Positions 5,943-13,410 of a DNA stretch of 47,762 nt are shown here, piece after piece. Numbering within the stretch: position 1 is the first letter of the stretch; each line of letters opens with the position of its first letter. Made by a program: the position numbers and the translations under genes. The notes beneath the pieces are model-generated. The model saw only the letters and a list, made by a program, of their open reading frames with translations. It was not told the origin of the DNA and ran no database searches. Source of the stretch: Lachnospiraceae bacterium (GTDB lineage: Bacteria > Bacillota > Clostridia > Lachnospirales > Lachnospiraceae); assembly GCA_910575775.1 (NCBI GenBank), contig CAJTEY010000029.1:1-47762 (forward strand), given 5' to 3'.

Positions 5943-7349
5943 TTATCGCTCCATATCCTGCTTTCTGTGGGGCTGTTGTTCCCGCTGTTCCTGCCGCAAG
6001 ATACTGTAAACACTCTTTCTGATTTTCTCCGCTTCTTTCACTTCCTCTTTCAATGCAAGATACCGCTGATTAAGCGTTTTCCTCTCGGCGGTCAGCTTGG
6101 TGTATTCTTCTTTCCATGTCTTTGTCGGGATTGTGGTCTTGCCGTTCATTATGCCTTTGAGATAATCTTTCGCTGTTGTGAATAAGATTTGCTCGGCTTC
6201 GGTCAGCGGCTTCTTTCCCTTACACTTGAAATAAATGTCGGCTTGCTCTAAGTGCTTTTTCAGAGTGCCTAACCGCCGTTCAACGGGTTTCAGTTTCCCT
6301 TGAATATCCAGTTGTTCCCCTATCATGGACTTGAATTTTTCATCAAGCCCCGTCATATCCATGATGTTGTTGGTTTGCAGGAAGTTCAGCATTTTTGCCG
6401 CGTCTTTGAGGTTATAGAGGGATTGGGAATATCCCGGTTTTCCCGTCTGTACCTTGCGTGACAGTATGCCTTGAATATAGTCGGCAAGGGTGGGCGGCTC
6501 GGTGTTCTCGGCTTCTTCCTTTAACCAGTTTTGCAGTTTGGAGATACGCGCCTTTAACTGCCGTAACTTCTGGTTAGTCACTTCGATTTCGCGGTTAAGG
6601 TCGCCGCGCTCGGTGCGGATGCCGCGCTTCTCCATAGCGGAAGCGGCAACGCCTAAATGGACGGTGGGTATCTGGTCTATCCCCTGCCGTTCATAACTGC
6701 GATGGTCTACGCGCTCCGCGTGTCCGTTCTGCTCCAATGCCTGATTGCAGAGTTCCGCCCATGCCGCCCGCCATTCCTCCGCTTTGGTCTGTTCGTTCCA
6801 GTCGGTAGCGGGAATGGATTTGCATTTGTACTGCCGCTTTTTGGGGTCATAGATTTTATTCCCGTCCCTGTCAAGAATGTACTCCTTTTTCTGCTTCGCT
6901 CCCCACTCGCCGCGCTCGTCAAAAGGGCGCATTGTCAGCATGATATGGGCGTGGGGGTTGCCGCCGCCTGTGTCGTGTAGGCATACGTCGGCGCACATTC
7001 CCGCCGCCACAAAATGCCGTTCCACATACTCGCGGACAAGGGAAATGCCTTGCTCCCTCGTCAGTTCGCGGGGCAAGGCAATTTCAATCTCCCGTGCAAG
7101 TTGGGCGTTCTTCGCTTTCTCGATTTTCTCCACTTCGTTCCATAAAACCGCCCTGTCCGTATATTCAGCGGGGGCGTGGTCGGGTAATAAAATCTCAGTG
7201 TGGACGACACCGCCCTTGTGGGTGTAGTCGTGGGTCATTCCGTCAAACTCATTTGTGATTTTTTCCCCCGCCCGGTAAGCGGCGGCGGCAACAGCGGACT
7301 TGCCCTTGCCGCGGGATATGACTTTGATACTGCAATGGTAGATTGCCAC
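5943..7349 (-). CDS. MobA/MobL-family relaxase
   Basis: The relaxase nicks the transfer origin and leads the strand into the recipient. The start is a GTG at 7349 with AAAGGAG upstream, giving 468 residues beginning (V)AIYHCSIKV, the usual MobA/MobL opening, followed by RGKGKSAVAAAAYRAGEKI. The metal-binding histidines are His125, His133 and His135 in HDTGGGNPHAHIML. The second half (about residues 250-460) is coiled coil rich in Lys and Glu. It is the TnpZ-equivalent of this Tn4451-like element and is transcribed after the DUF3847 gene. All motifs look intact, so the transposon could still be mobilised if a helper supplies coupling protein and channel. Confidence 0.93.
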   Translation of the reverse strand: MAIYHCSIKVISRGKGKSAVAAAAYRAGEKITNEFDGMTHDYTHKGGVVHTEILLPDHAPAEYTDRAVLWNEVEKIEKAKNAQLAREIEIALPRELTREQGISLVREYVERHFVAAGMCADVCLHDTGGGNPHAHIMLTMRPFDERGEWGAKQKKEYILDRDGNKIYDPKKRQYKCKSIPATDWNEQTKAEEWRAAWAELCNQALEQNGHAERVDHRSYERQGIDQIPTVHLGVAASAMEKRGIRTERGDLNREIEVTNQKLRQLKARISKLQNWLKEEAENTEPPTLADYIQGILSRKVQTGKPGYSQSLYNLKDAAKMLNFLQTNNIMDMTGLDEKFKSMIGEQLDIQGKLKPVERRLGTLKKHLEQADIYFKCKGKKPLTEAEQILFTTAKDYLKGIMNGKTTIPTKTWKEEYTKLTAERKTLNQRYLALKEEVKEAEKIRKSVYSILRQEQREQQPHRKQDMER

Positions 7350-7494
7350 GCGCCGCGCTCCTTTCTGCGGGTAACTCCCGCCGTTTCCTTTTGTGCCGAC
7401 AGGCACAAAACGCCGTCTGCAAGACCGCACATACCACATTTATGTGGTATATAAGTGCGCCCTTGCTTTTTGGCAAGGGTAGGGGCGTAAGCCG

Positions 7495-7890
7495 TTACCC
7501 TTGTGCCGCGCCCCCGTCCGCGTCCGCGTCTGCGCCGCCCTCGCGGGCTGTATGGGTGGTTCTGGCGGCGGACGGCGTGTTACCCTGTGCCGCCGTTTCC
7601 GCGCCCTGTGCGGGGGCTGTGGGGGCATACTGGGCGGTCAATTCGTCCAGTATGCGGCGGGCGTGGTCGGCGGCTACGGTCTTTTCAAGAAAGGTCTTGA
7701 ATTGTTCCTCTGTCAGCGGTATGCTGTCGGGGACAAGGCTTTCAAAAAGCCCCATGCGGCGGCATAGGCGTTTTGTCCTGTCCTTGCGCTCCTGCGCCTT
7801 TTGCTCCTGCACAAGCTGTCTGCGCCTGTTTTCAAGCTGTCGGATTTCTTCCTCAATGCTCGTGATTTTTTCGGCTTTGGTCTTTGCCAT
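7495..7890 (-). CDS. DUF3847 family protein, probable mobilisation accessory
   Basis: A 131-residue protein: an N-terminal basic coiled coil (residues 1-45, containing IEEEIRQLENRRRQL), a middle helical part with LTEEQFKTFLEKTV near 60-75, and a low-complexity Ala/Thr/Gly tail. This matches DUF3847, found directly upstream of MobA/MobL relaxase genes in Firmicutes mobilizable elements. Position suggests it helps the relaxase bind the transfer origin, as small basic Mob proteins do; this is inference from neighbourhood. GAAAGGAG lies 12 bases before the ATG. A 145-bp gap separates it from the relaxase start. Confidence 0.82.
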   Translation of the reverse strand: MAKTKAEKITSIEEEIRQLENRRRQLVQEQKAQERKDRTKRLCRRMGLFESLVPDSIPLTEEQFKTFLEKTVAADHARRILDELTAQYAPTAPAQGAETAAQGNTPSAARTTHTAREGGADADADGGAAQG

Positions 7891-7973
7891 GCGTCAATCG
7901 CTCCTTTCGATTTTTGTGTGGAATGGATAGGATAGGAATGGAATGGATTTTTACAGACAATCGGTTTCCCGTT

Positions 7974-8141
7974 TTATTCCTGCTTATCGGCTAGTATCAT
8001 TTTCAGCAGCTTGTCGCGGAATGTTTCTGTGCCGCTGTGGTTGAAAAACAACTCCGCAACAATGGTCTGCCCGTTCCTGTGTGTCGTGATGATACCGTCC
8101 GGCTTTCGGGGCGGGGCGGGCGTTTCGTTCTTTTCTGTCAA
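7974..8141 (-). CDS. TnpW-like small transposon protein
   Basis: A 55-residue frame opens at a TTG (8141) preceded by AAAGGAG with suitable spacing. It reads TEKNETPAPPRKPDG, then ITTHRNGQTIVAELFFN, then TFRDKLLKMI. This resembles the TnpW family of small proteins encoded next to TnpX in Tn4451-type transposons; their function is not established. It sits between the recombinase and the DUF3847 gene on the same strand, the expected place. The TTG start makes it easy for gene finders to miss. No Cys or membrane segment is visible. Confidence 0.68.
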   Translation of the reverse strand: MTEKNETPAPPRKPDGIITTHRNGQTIVAELFFNHSGTETFRDKLLKMILADKQE

Positions 8142-8167
8142 TGGGTCGCTCCTTTCTTTGGGCGCGG

Positions 8168-8198
8168 AAAAGGGATTTCCCGTAATCGGAAAATCCCT
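8168..8198 (-). terminator. Terminator after the TnpX-like gene
   Basis: An 8-bp perfect stem (8171-8178 with 8191-8198) followed by TTTTCC on the minus strand lies about 25 bases past the recombinase stop codon and before the TnpW-like gene. Confidence 0.65.
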
Positions 8199-8220
8199 CT
8201 CGGCTGTCGGTTATTCGGTT

Positions 8221-10065
8221 TTACTGTGCGGTGGCGGCGGCTTGCGCCTTTTTTCTCGCTCTGTATTCCCGCGCTTTGATACGGTCATACTCCCGTTGCT
8301 TTTCATTATTTTTAGCGCGGTAGGCTCTGGAATATTCCCGGTGGTAGGCGCGGCTCTTTTCCTTTTTCGCTTCTTCGATTTCCTCCCGCATTTGTCTGAT
8401 TTCCTGCTCTGCCGGCTCTGCAAGCTGTGTCAGTTCGTTCTCAAATTTACCGATATGGTTGAAGTATATCCCGATATGCTGTATGGCGTATCTTGCCCGC
8501 TTCTGGTCGCGCTCATGCACTTCGATTTTGCTGATAAACTCGTTGAGAATGGCGGGGGTGAGTTCGGAAAAGTCGGCATAGCGTTCTGTCAGCTTCACAA
8601 ACCTTTGCGCCCGCCCTCCCGCGTTTTCAAAAGCGGATAATTGCTCCTTAATTTCCGCAAGTTCCTCTTTCAGCTTATAATATTCTTCCGAATACTTCCG
8701 CGACATCTGCTCGTAACGGTCTTGCTCAATCGTGCCGAGGGCGTTATCCTCATACAGCTTATCCAGAACCTTTTCAATCTGTTCAAGCCGCGTTGTGATT
8801 TGCGGTACGCGCTTTTGCTGTTTCTTTGTCTGGTCGGTCTGCTGTACGGCAAGGCTCTTTTTCACTAAGGCTTCAAAGTCTGCCCGGTTGCTGATAGAGT
8901 ATTCCGCGATTTTTTTCAGCACGTCCGAAACGGTCTGCATGAGTAAATCCGCGTCCATGATGTGCGGGGAATGGCACTTCGGATTTTTGGCTTTCCCCTT
9001 GTGGTACTCACTGCAATAGGCGATATGCCGTTTGCCGCCGTTCCTGTAATCTATCCGTATGTGCATTTTTGCGCCGCAGTCCTTACAGAAAAGCAAGCCC
9101 GACAAAGGGTGGATTTCCCCGTCCCCGTTTGGTCGCTTGACGGGGGCATTTTCCAAAATCCGCTGTACATTCTCAAAGTCGGCGCGGTCGATAACCGGTT
9201 CATGCACATTTTCCGTAATCTGCCACTGGCTTCTGTCTACATAGTGGTTTCGCTTGTCACGGAAATGTTTTGCGGTCTTGAAGTTTACAATGTCGCCGCA
9301 ATACTCCTGCCGCGTGAGGATATGGGTCAGCGTGGCTTTGTTCCATTTGCAACGGTTTTCCTCGTTAAGCGCCTTATTTTTGCAGGTTCCCCGCCCTCGG
9401 TCTTTCATATAGAATGTGGGCGTTGGGATTTGCTCATTTTTCAGATATACGGCGATCTGGTTTCGGTTCTTCCCGTTCAGAAACAGGCGGAAAATCAAGC
9501 GGACAACTTTGGCTGCTTCTTCATCAATTATCCAAAAATCTTTGTTGTCGGGGTCTTTGACATATCCGTAGGGGGCTTCGGTTGCGATTGGCTTGCCGCT
9601 CGTCCCCTTTGTGCGGATACCCGTTTTTACTTTCTTGCTGATGTCGCGGGCGTACCACTCTGACATGATATTGATAAAGGGGGCAAACTCCAACGTGTCG
9701 GGCTTTTCGCTGTCTATCCCGTTGTTTACCGCGATAAAGCGCACGTTGTTTCTGCGGAAAATCTCCATAGCGTTTCCCACTTGGAGATAGTCGCGCCCCC
9801 AGCGGGTCATGTCTTTCATAATGCACACGCCGATTTTGCCGTTTTCCACGTCCTCAATCATGCGGGAGTAGGCAGAACGGTCAAAAAATCTGCCGCTTTC
9901 GTCATCGTCAATGTAGTGCCGGATATTGGTTAATTTTAGCTGTCTGGCATAGCTTTCCAGAAATTTCTTCTGGTTCTGTATGGAGTTGCTTTCGCCGCCG
10001 TCCCTGTCCTCGTCCCCCACGGATAGGCGGGAGTAAAGGGCTGTGATTTTGCTGTAATCATTCAT
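8221..10065 (-). CDS. TnpX-like large serine recombinase
   Basis: It excises and inserts the 5.2-kb transposon. Among the ATGs at 10086, 10071 and 10065 the last has AGGAGGG eight bases upstream, giving 614 residues. Ser15 in YSRLSVGDED is the nucleophile; the motif IMKDMTRWGRDY and ARDISKKVK supply active-site arginines and the E helix. A zinc ribbon follows (CKDCG and later CSEY, KCHSPH, about residues 330-375), then a coiled coil (about 410-500) and a basic tail with repeated REY/RAY units (about 570-605). Length and layout resemble TnpX of Tn4451 (about 700 residues). The start codon lies about 50 bp from the transposon end, so circularisation could alter its expression. Confidence 0.94.
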   Translation of the reverse strand: MNDYSKITALYSRLSVGDEDRDGGESNSIQNQKKFLESYARQLKLTNIRHYIDDDESGRFFDRSAYSRMIEDVENGKIGVCIMKDMTRWGRDYLQVGNAMEIFRRNNVRFIAVNNGIDSEKPDTLEFAPFINIMSEWYARDISKKVKTGIRTKGTSGKPIATEAPYGYVKDPDNKDFWIIDEEAAKVVRLIFRLFLNGKNRNQIAVYLKNEQIPTPTFYMKDRGRGTCKNKALNEENRCKWNKATLTHILTRQEYCGDIVNFKTAKHFRDKRNHYVDRSQWQITENVHEPVIDRADFENVQRILENAPVKRPNGDGEIHPLSGLLFCKDCGAKMHIRIDYRNGGKRHIAYCSEYHKGKAKNPKCHSPHIMDADLLMQTVSDVLKKIAEYSISNRADFEALVKKSLAVQQTDQTKKQQKRVPQITTRLEQIEKVLDKLYEDNALGTIEQDRYEQMSRKYSEEYYKLKEELAEIKEQLSAFENAGGRAQRFVKLTERYADFSELTPAILNEFISKIEVHERDQKRARYAIQHIGIYFNHIGKFENELTQLAEPAEQEIRQMREEIEEAKKEKSRAYHREYSRAYRAKNNEKQREYDRIKAREYRARKKAQAAATAQ

Positions 10066-10117
10066 GTGCATACCCTCCTGCGTCAATATAGGTGTTGCTT
10101 ACAGTTAAGATTATGCA

Positions 10118-10485
10118 CCCCACCTTGCAGAACCGTACTCCATGCCATGCCGGAACTTCTTGGCGTTCTTGGCTTTGAAATACACTATAAGGCGGAGCGC
10201 AATGCCGCAGCCTGCCCCTATCAGCAAATCCTTTGGGTGAAAACTCGGTAACGGATTGGAAAATAAATCCTCCATCCCCGCCATGACCGCCATCATCTTT
10301 GCGGAAGCGTCCTGCCCCGGCGATACCCGCCACAGCCACGCTATTTTGTCACAGAAATACCCGGCAAGCGCATAGGGGAGGTTCATAAGGATAAGTTTCT
10401 TTTTGTCAATATTCCCCGTCTTTGCCTTTAGCTTTTCGGGAATTGATTTTAAGTCTTTGGCAATGCCCTCTACGATTTTACTCAT
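10118..10485 (-). pseudogene. virD4: virD4 coupling protein, N-terminal fragment
   Basis: The reading frame starts MSKIVEGIAKDL, has two hydrophobic segments (about residues 32-52 and 85-100) that anchor the coupling protein in the membrane, and ends in KKFRHGMEYGSARWG before running into transposon DNA and a stop at 10111. The start overlaps the upstream PcfB-like gene by four bases, a normal arrangement in these conjugation operons. The next piece of the protein is at 4,690-4,914. The 368 bp here could still yield a stable membrane stub of about 124 residues, without ATPase domain. Loss of VirD4 should block self-transfer unless another copy exists. Confidence 0.93.
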
Positions 10486-10958
10486 AATGACTGCCCCCTG
10501 TCCTTTAAGTGTTCCCTTGCCCTCTCCCGGTTCTTGCCCTTGCCTAACTGCTCCCGGAACTCCGCCAGCTTCTCCTTTACAGAGATGCGGTTATGCTTTT
10601 TCTCATTAACTTTTACAAACTCCTTAAATGCCTGCGTTATTACGTCGGCATCTTTGCCCTTGAATAATACGATGTGCTTCGGCGGCTTTTCCGTCTTGTC
10701 CTTCTTCACAGCAAACTGCACATTATATTTCTTTGCCACTCTCTCAAAGGACTTGATATTGTTATCCGTCACCTCAATGCTCGAAGCACCCATACCCTGA
10801 CCGACCAGCTCTTTCACTGATATTTTCCCATGCGGCATCTGCTTTCCCTGTTTCCGGTGTTCCAGATACATCTTCATAGCCTTTTTCAGCACGTCGGCAG
10901 TCAATCGGGAAGATTTGAACACAAGGGCAATGGTTTTCTGTGTCACTTCCTCCTGCAT
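10482..10958 (-). CDS. PcfB/DUF3801-family conjugation accessory protein
   Basis: A 158-residue protein with MQEEVTQKTIALVFKSSRLT at the N-terminus, then GKISVKELVGQG, a conserved SFERVAKKYNVQFAVKKDK segment and a C-terminal basic helix. These are features of DUF3801, whose named member PcfB of plasmid pCF10 works with the relaxase and coupling protein PcfC at the transfer origin. An AAGGAGG site precedes the ATG. Its stop overlaps the virD4 start by four bases, so translation of the two is coupled. It is intact although its partner virD4 is broken. Confidence 0.85.
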   Translation of the reverse strand: MQEEVTQKTIALVFKSSRLTADVLKKAMKMYLEHRKQGKQMPHGKISVKELVGQGMGASSIEVTDNNIKSFERVAKKYNVQFAVKKDKTEKPPKHIVLFKGKDADVITQAFKEFVKVNEKKHNRISVKEKLAEFREQLGKGKNRERAREHLKDRGQSL

Positions 10959-10995
10959 GGTTTTCCTCCTTCTTTCTTAGATTGCTATACCCCCG

Positions 10996-11034
10996 TCAGG
11001 GTGGGACGTACAGCCTGTGAATTAAATATTTCAT
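10996..11034 (-). CDS. Possible 12-residue leader peptide
   Basis: AAGGAGAACTT is followed at normal spacing by ATG and a 12-codon frame (MKYLIHRLYVPP) with a TGA stop, 35 bases upstream of the PcfB-like start. The good ribosome site is the only evidence; no attenuator structure or repeated codon is obvious. It may be a remnant or chance. Confidence 0.3.
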   Translation of the reverse strand: MKYLIHRLYVPP

Positions 11035-11055
11035 AAGTTCTCCTTTCTGACCGGA

Positions 11056-11703
11056 TTATGGCAGCTCCGGCTTCCACCCTTCTTTCAGTGCTTCGATTAT
11101 CCTCGTAAACCCACTTTCCAAGTCAGCAAAGCAGATTGGAATATCCCCCGGATTTCTGATATAGGTATCCAGAAAGCGGTAAGAAAGCCGCCCGCCATCC
11201 TTTCCAATGCTGACGCAGTAAACAGAGGCAAACTCCCCGTTTTCCAGCATCCATATCTCATTTTCAAGGCACAGGACAAACCTGTCTGAAAACAGCTCTT
11301 TTATTTCGCAGCCTATCAGACAGGCTGGATAACAGAAAAGCTCATCCGTCATGTCAAACGGTTCATTTCCCGTACCATCATCCCCTTCCAGCATCATCAC
11401 GTCTTTCATGTTCTCTTTGATATAAGGGAATAACTGGCTGGCATAGTTGTCCGCCGCATATTCCCCCGGTTCGCTTCCTTCGCCTGAAAACTCTGCAAAA
11501 TCATCAAACTCACTATCCTCATACAAACGGAAAAGCCGAAGGAGATACTCACGCACCTCCCCCTCTGTTAATCTCTCCTTCTGTACGTCATTTTCCCTCT
11601 CCGCTTTGGGTTTCCTTTTCCCTGCCGCATAACGGATTCTTCCAAATACCGCTGCTCCCGCCACAGCCGCAGAGAGGGCTGCTGCTATTTTTTTGTGTTT
11701 CAT
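11056..11703 (-). CDS. Hypothetical ICE protein with N-terminal hydrophobic segment
   Basis: I do not recognise this 215-residue protein. Residues 4-20 (KIAAALSAAVAGAAVFG) form a short hydrophobic helix after two lysines, either an anchor or an uncleaved signal, followed by a basic stretch. The remainder is acidic, with the cluster FDDFAEFSGEGSEPGEY near residue 75 and several aromatic beta-strand-like segments. The gene starts just after one copy of the GGAC-T5-GTCC leader repeat and is followed by the short leader-like frame and the conjugation genes. It belongs to the conjugative-element cargo or transfer region; function unknown. Confidence 0.6.
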   Translation of the reverse strand: MKHKKIAAALSAAVAGAAVFGRIRYAAGKRKPKAERENDVQKERLTEGEVREYLLRLFRLYEDSEFDDFAEFSGEGSEPGEYAADNYASQLFPYIKENMKDVMMLEGDDGTGNEPFDMTDELFCYPACLIGCEIKELFSDRFVLCLENEIWMLENGEFASVYCVSIGKDGGRLSYRFLDTYIRNPGDIPICFADLESGFTRIIEALKEGWKPELP

Positions 11704-11724
11704 TTCCCTGATTTCTCCTTTCCG

Positions 11725-11750
11725 CTTCTGGACAAAAAGTCCAAAAGTTT
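11725..11750 (-). repeat. Leader repeat copy 1
   Basis: On the minus strand the unit reads AACTTTTGGACTTTTTGTCC followed by AGAAG, containing the palindrome TGGAC-TTTTT-GTCCA. It ends about 20 bases before the start codon of the gene at 11,703. Two further copies occur at 12,591 and 13,386, each just upstream of another small gene. Confidence 0.85.
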
Positions 11751-11757
11751 TATTAAC

Positions 11758-11796
11758 GCAAAAAGACGGTTACAAATCTGCATAATCTGTAACCGC
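11758..11796 (-). terminator. Terminator after the AP2-domain gene
   Basis: GGTTACA (11788-11794 on the minus strand) pairs with TGTAACC (11768-11774), followed by GTCTTTTTG. It starts directly past the stop codon of the AP2-domain gene and precedes leader repeat copy 1. Confidence 0.7.
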
Positions 11797-11797
11797 C

Positions 11798-12574
11798 CTA
11801 ACGCTGTGCTATCTCCATTAATTTATTTCTGTAAAATGCCTTAAAAAATGCCCGGTTATTGTCATACTGGATAACCGCCTGTTTTTTTTCTTCTTCTGAC
11901 AGGGAATCATACCATGCCACAAATTCATCCCGTATCTCCCTCATCTGCTTTCTTGCTGCTATGGCATCCTCTAAAGAATGGCACGTCTTGGAAACAAGCG
12001 AACCTTGAAACCGCATTGCGGCAACCCATACATTCCGGGTGCTGATAAAACTTACCCCCTGATAGCCGCTGGTGTTGTTTTTCATCGGGCTTGCATCTCC
12101 ACGCCGGATACGCTCTATGTTTGTTCCCATGACATAATTTTTTTCAATGTTATGGTAATGCTGTTTTCCATGTTCAGAATTTCCGATATATCCGGTTTTA
12201 CTGCATCCGCAGGAATGGGTAGGGTTATTCCTCTTGGTTATTTCCGGAGCCGGTCTTTCAATAATGTTCCCGCAGTCACATCGGAATCTCCAGATACATT
12301 GTCTGCGCTCTGACATATTTCCTGTCGGCTCTACCGCAACCAGTTTCCCAAACCTTTTCCCGGTTATGTCCTTCCTCTGCATTTTATGATGCTCCGCCGC
12401 ATAGCACCCGCAGCTTGCAGTGCCAACCGTCCTAAGATATGCCGACGTCCTGTTTATCATTTTTCCACAATCGCACTGACACAGCCAGACCACATCATTC
12501 TTTTTTTGCTTCGGAAGTTCCTTCAGAACAGTCAGCCAGCCAACCTTTTTCCCTGTATAATCAGTCTTTTTCAT
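11798..12574 (-). CDS. AP2-like DNA-binding protein with zinc-knuckle repeats
   Basis: The start at 12574 is chosen for its GGAGG site, giving 258 residues. Two tandem segments share the pattern TGKKVGWLTVL / TGKRFGKLVAV followed by WLCQCDCG...SCGC and WRFRCDCG...HSCGC, each with four cysteines likely binding zinc (about residues 5-60 and 70-125). Near residues 165-215 NTSGYQGVSF...WVAAMRF...KTCHSLEDAIAARKQ matches the AP2 fold common in phage and mobile-element proteins, often joined to homing endonucleases; no HNH or GIY-YIG motif is visible here. It is therefore best seen as a DNA-binding protein of unknown target. Leader repeat copy 2 stands just before its ribosome site. Confidence 0.7.
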   Translation of the reverse strand: MKKTDYTGKKVGWLTVLKELPKQKKNDVVWLCQCDCGKMINRTSAYLRTVGTASCGCYAAEHHKMQRKDITGKRFGKLVAVEPTGNMSERRQCIWRFRCDCGNIIERPAPEITKRNNPTHSCGCSKTGYIGNSEHGKQHYHNIEKNYVMGTNIERIRRGDASPMKNNTSGYQGVSFISTRNVWVAAMRFQGSLVSKTCHSLEDAIAARKQMREIRDEFVAWYDSLSEEEKKQAVIQYDNNRAFFKAFYRNKLMEIAQR

Positions 12575-12590
12575 CCTGACCTCCTTCCCA

Positions 12591-12616
12591 CTTCTGGACA
12601 AAAAGTCCAAAAGTTT
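12591..12616 (-). repeat. Leader repeat copy 2
   Basis: Second copy of the GGAC-T5-GTCC unit, identical to copy 1 over the core and ending 16 bases before the start codon of the AP2-domain gene. Confidence 0.85.
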
Positions 12617-12624
12617 TATAAATG

Positions 12625-12669
12625 CAAAAAGAGCAGCTACAAACCGCTGTTTACGGTCTATAACTGCCC
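12625..12669 (-). terminator. Terminator after the small zinc-ribbon gene
   Basis: A 14-bp stem with three G-U pairs (12654-12667 with 12633-12646) is followed by CTCTTTTTG on the minus strand. It lies about 25 bases past the zinc-ribbon gene and is directly followed by leader repeat copy 2. Confidence 0.7.
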
Positions 12670-12691
12670 TTACGCTGTCTGCCATATTTCA

Positions 12692-12922
12692 TTATCTGTA
12701 CCGGATCACCGGACACTGCTTCGTCTTTTTCCCTATATTCCTACGTTCCAGAGCGAAAACCATATCCCCGGTACGCTCAAAATACCCTATGTCCTTCTTC
12801 CAGCTCATGCCGCATTTACAATGCTGCAAACCAATAAACTGCTGTTTCATTTTCCTTCCGCAGTTCGGGCATACCTTTTTGCTCCTGCCTTTCTGCTTTA
12901 CTTTCGCTGTTTCCGGTTTCAT
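12692..12922 (-). CDS. Small zinc-ribbon protein
   Basis: A 76-residue basic protein with CPNCG at residues 18-22 and HCKCG near 34-38, four cysteines in two knuckles that should bind one zinc ion. The N-terminal 15 residues are Lys-rich and the C-terminus (ALERRNIGKKTKQCPVIRYR) is basic too, which suggests nucleic-acid contact. AGGAGATGG lies upstream of the ATG. It stands alone between two terminator-plus-leader segments of the element. No specific family is recognised. Confidence 0.6.
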   Translation of the reverse strand: MKPETAKVKQKGRSKKVCPNCGRKMKQQFIGLQHCKCGMSWKKDIGYFERTGDMVFALERRNIGKKTKQCPVIRYR

Positions 12923-12997
12923 TCAGACCATCTCCTGTACTTTTATACTGATGCCATTTTACCAGATTTATCGCCGGAATTGTAAATTATATGCAAT

Positions 12998-13366
12998 TTA
13001 ATCGAAAGCGTCTTTACACAGGGCTACAAAATATTTCTTTTTCTCCAGTATTTCCTCCTGCCTGTCTTTGGAAAGCGTCTGGAATATCTCGTCATAGTCA
13101 AGCTCCGCAAGCGGCGTACCAAGCACAGGCGTTAAGACTTCATGCTCATACCATATCCGCCAGAGTTCCTCAAACAGTTCTTTACTGTCTGAAAATGCCA
13201 TCGCTGAATCAAAACCATCTCCCTCACTGAACCATTGCAGACGGACAAAGCCGAATCTCCCGGCATCCGCCACCATCACATCCGTCATCTCATACAGCTC
13301 CGCAAACGCATCCGCCACCTTCCGGCACTTCGCCTGCTGTTCTTCCGTAATAAATATTTCTGCCAT
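12998..13366 (-). CDS. Hypothetical acidic protein
   Basis: The start at 13366 (MAEIFITEEQQ) has AGGAGGGTG upstream and gives 122 residues. The protein is acidic, mostly helical by appearance, with FAELYEMTDVMVADAGRFG near residue 20 and a Lys-rich end. I see no known domain, membrane segment or metal site. Similar small acidic proteins are common cargo between replication and transfer genes of Lachnospiraceae conjugative elements; an anti-restriction role is conceivable but nothing in the sequence shows it. Leader repeat copy 3 lies just upstream. Confidence 0.55.
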   Translation of the reverse strand: MAEIFITEEQQAKCRKVADAFAELYEMTDVMVADAGRFGFVRLQWFSEGDGFDSAMAFSDSKELFEELWRIWYEHEVLTPVLGTPLAELDYDEIFQTLSKDRQEEILEKKKYFVALCKDAFD

Positions 13367-13385
13367 AGCGCACCCTCCTGATCCA

Positions 13386-13410
13386 CTTCTGGACAAAAAG
13401 TCCAAAAGTT
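13386..13410 (-). repeat. Leader repeat copy 3
   Basis: Third copy of the unit, beginning at the stop codon of the gene at 13,409 and ending about 20 bases before the start at 13,366. The core palindrome is unchanged; the 5' part differs from copies 1 and 2 after AACTTTTGG's upstream flank. Confidence 0.85.

Larger units (their letters stand above)
4915..10117. mobile_element. Tn4451-like mobilizable transposon inserted in virD4
   Basis: Both borders are set by the interrupted virD4 reading frame, with CCCCA present at each side (4910-4914 and 10118-10122) as the shared core. Contents are a TnpX-type recombinase whose start is about 50 bp from one end, a TnpW-like small protein, a DUF3847 protein, a MobA/MobL relaxase, a highly structured oriT-like region and an SdpI-like passenger. 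This is the gene set of Tn4451/Tn4453-type mobilizable transposons, without their catP resistance gene. The element has no conjugation channel of its own and depends on a helper. Confidence 0.88.

Noticed and set aside
7920..7948. GGAATGGATAGGATAGGAATGG-like purine-rich repeats between the TnpW-like and DUF3847 genes as a functional array
   Set aside because: The stretch is short and of low complexity; nothing besides the repetition supports a role.
12386..12985. A 199-residue plus-strand frame opposite the AP2 and zinc-ribbon genes
   Set aside because: It crosses two well-supported minus-strand genes, a terminator and a leader repeat.
11725..13410. The three leader repeats as a CRISPR array
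   Set aside because: Copies are 770-870 bp apart with whole genes between them, not regular short spacers.
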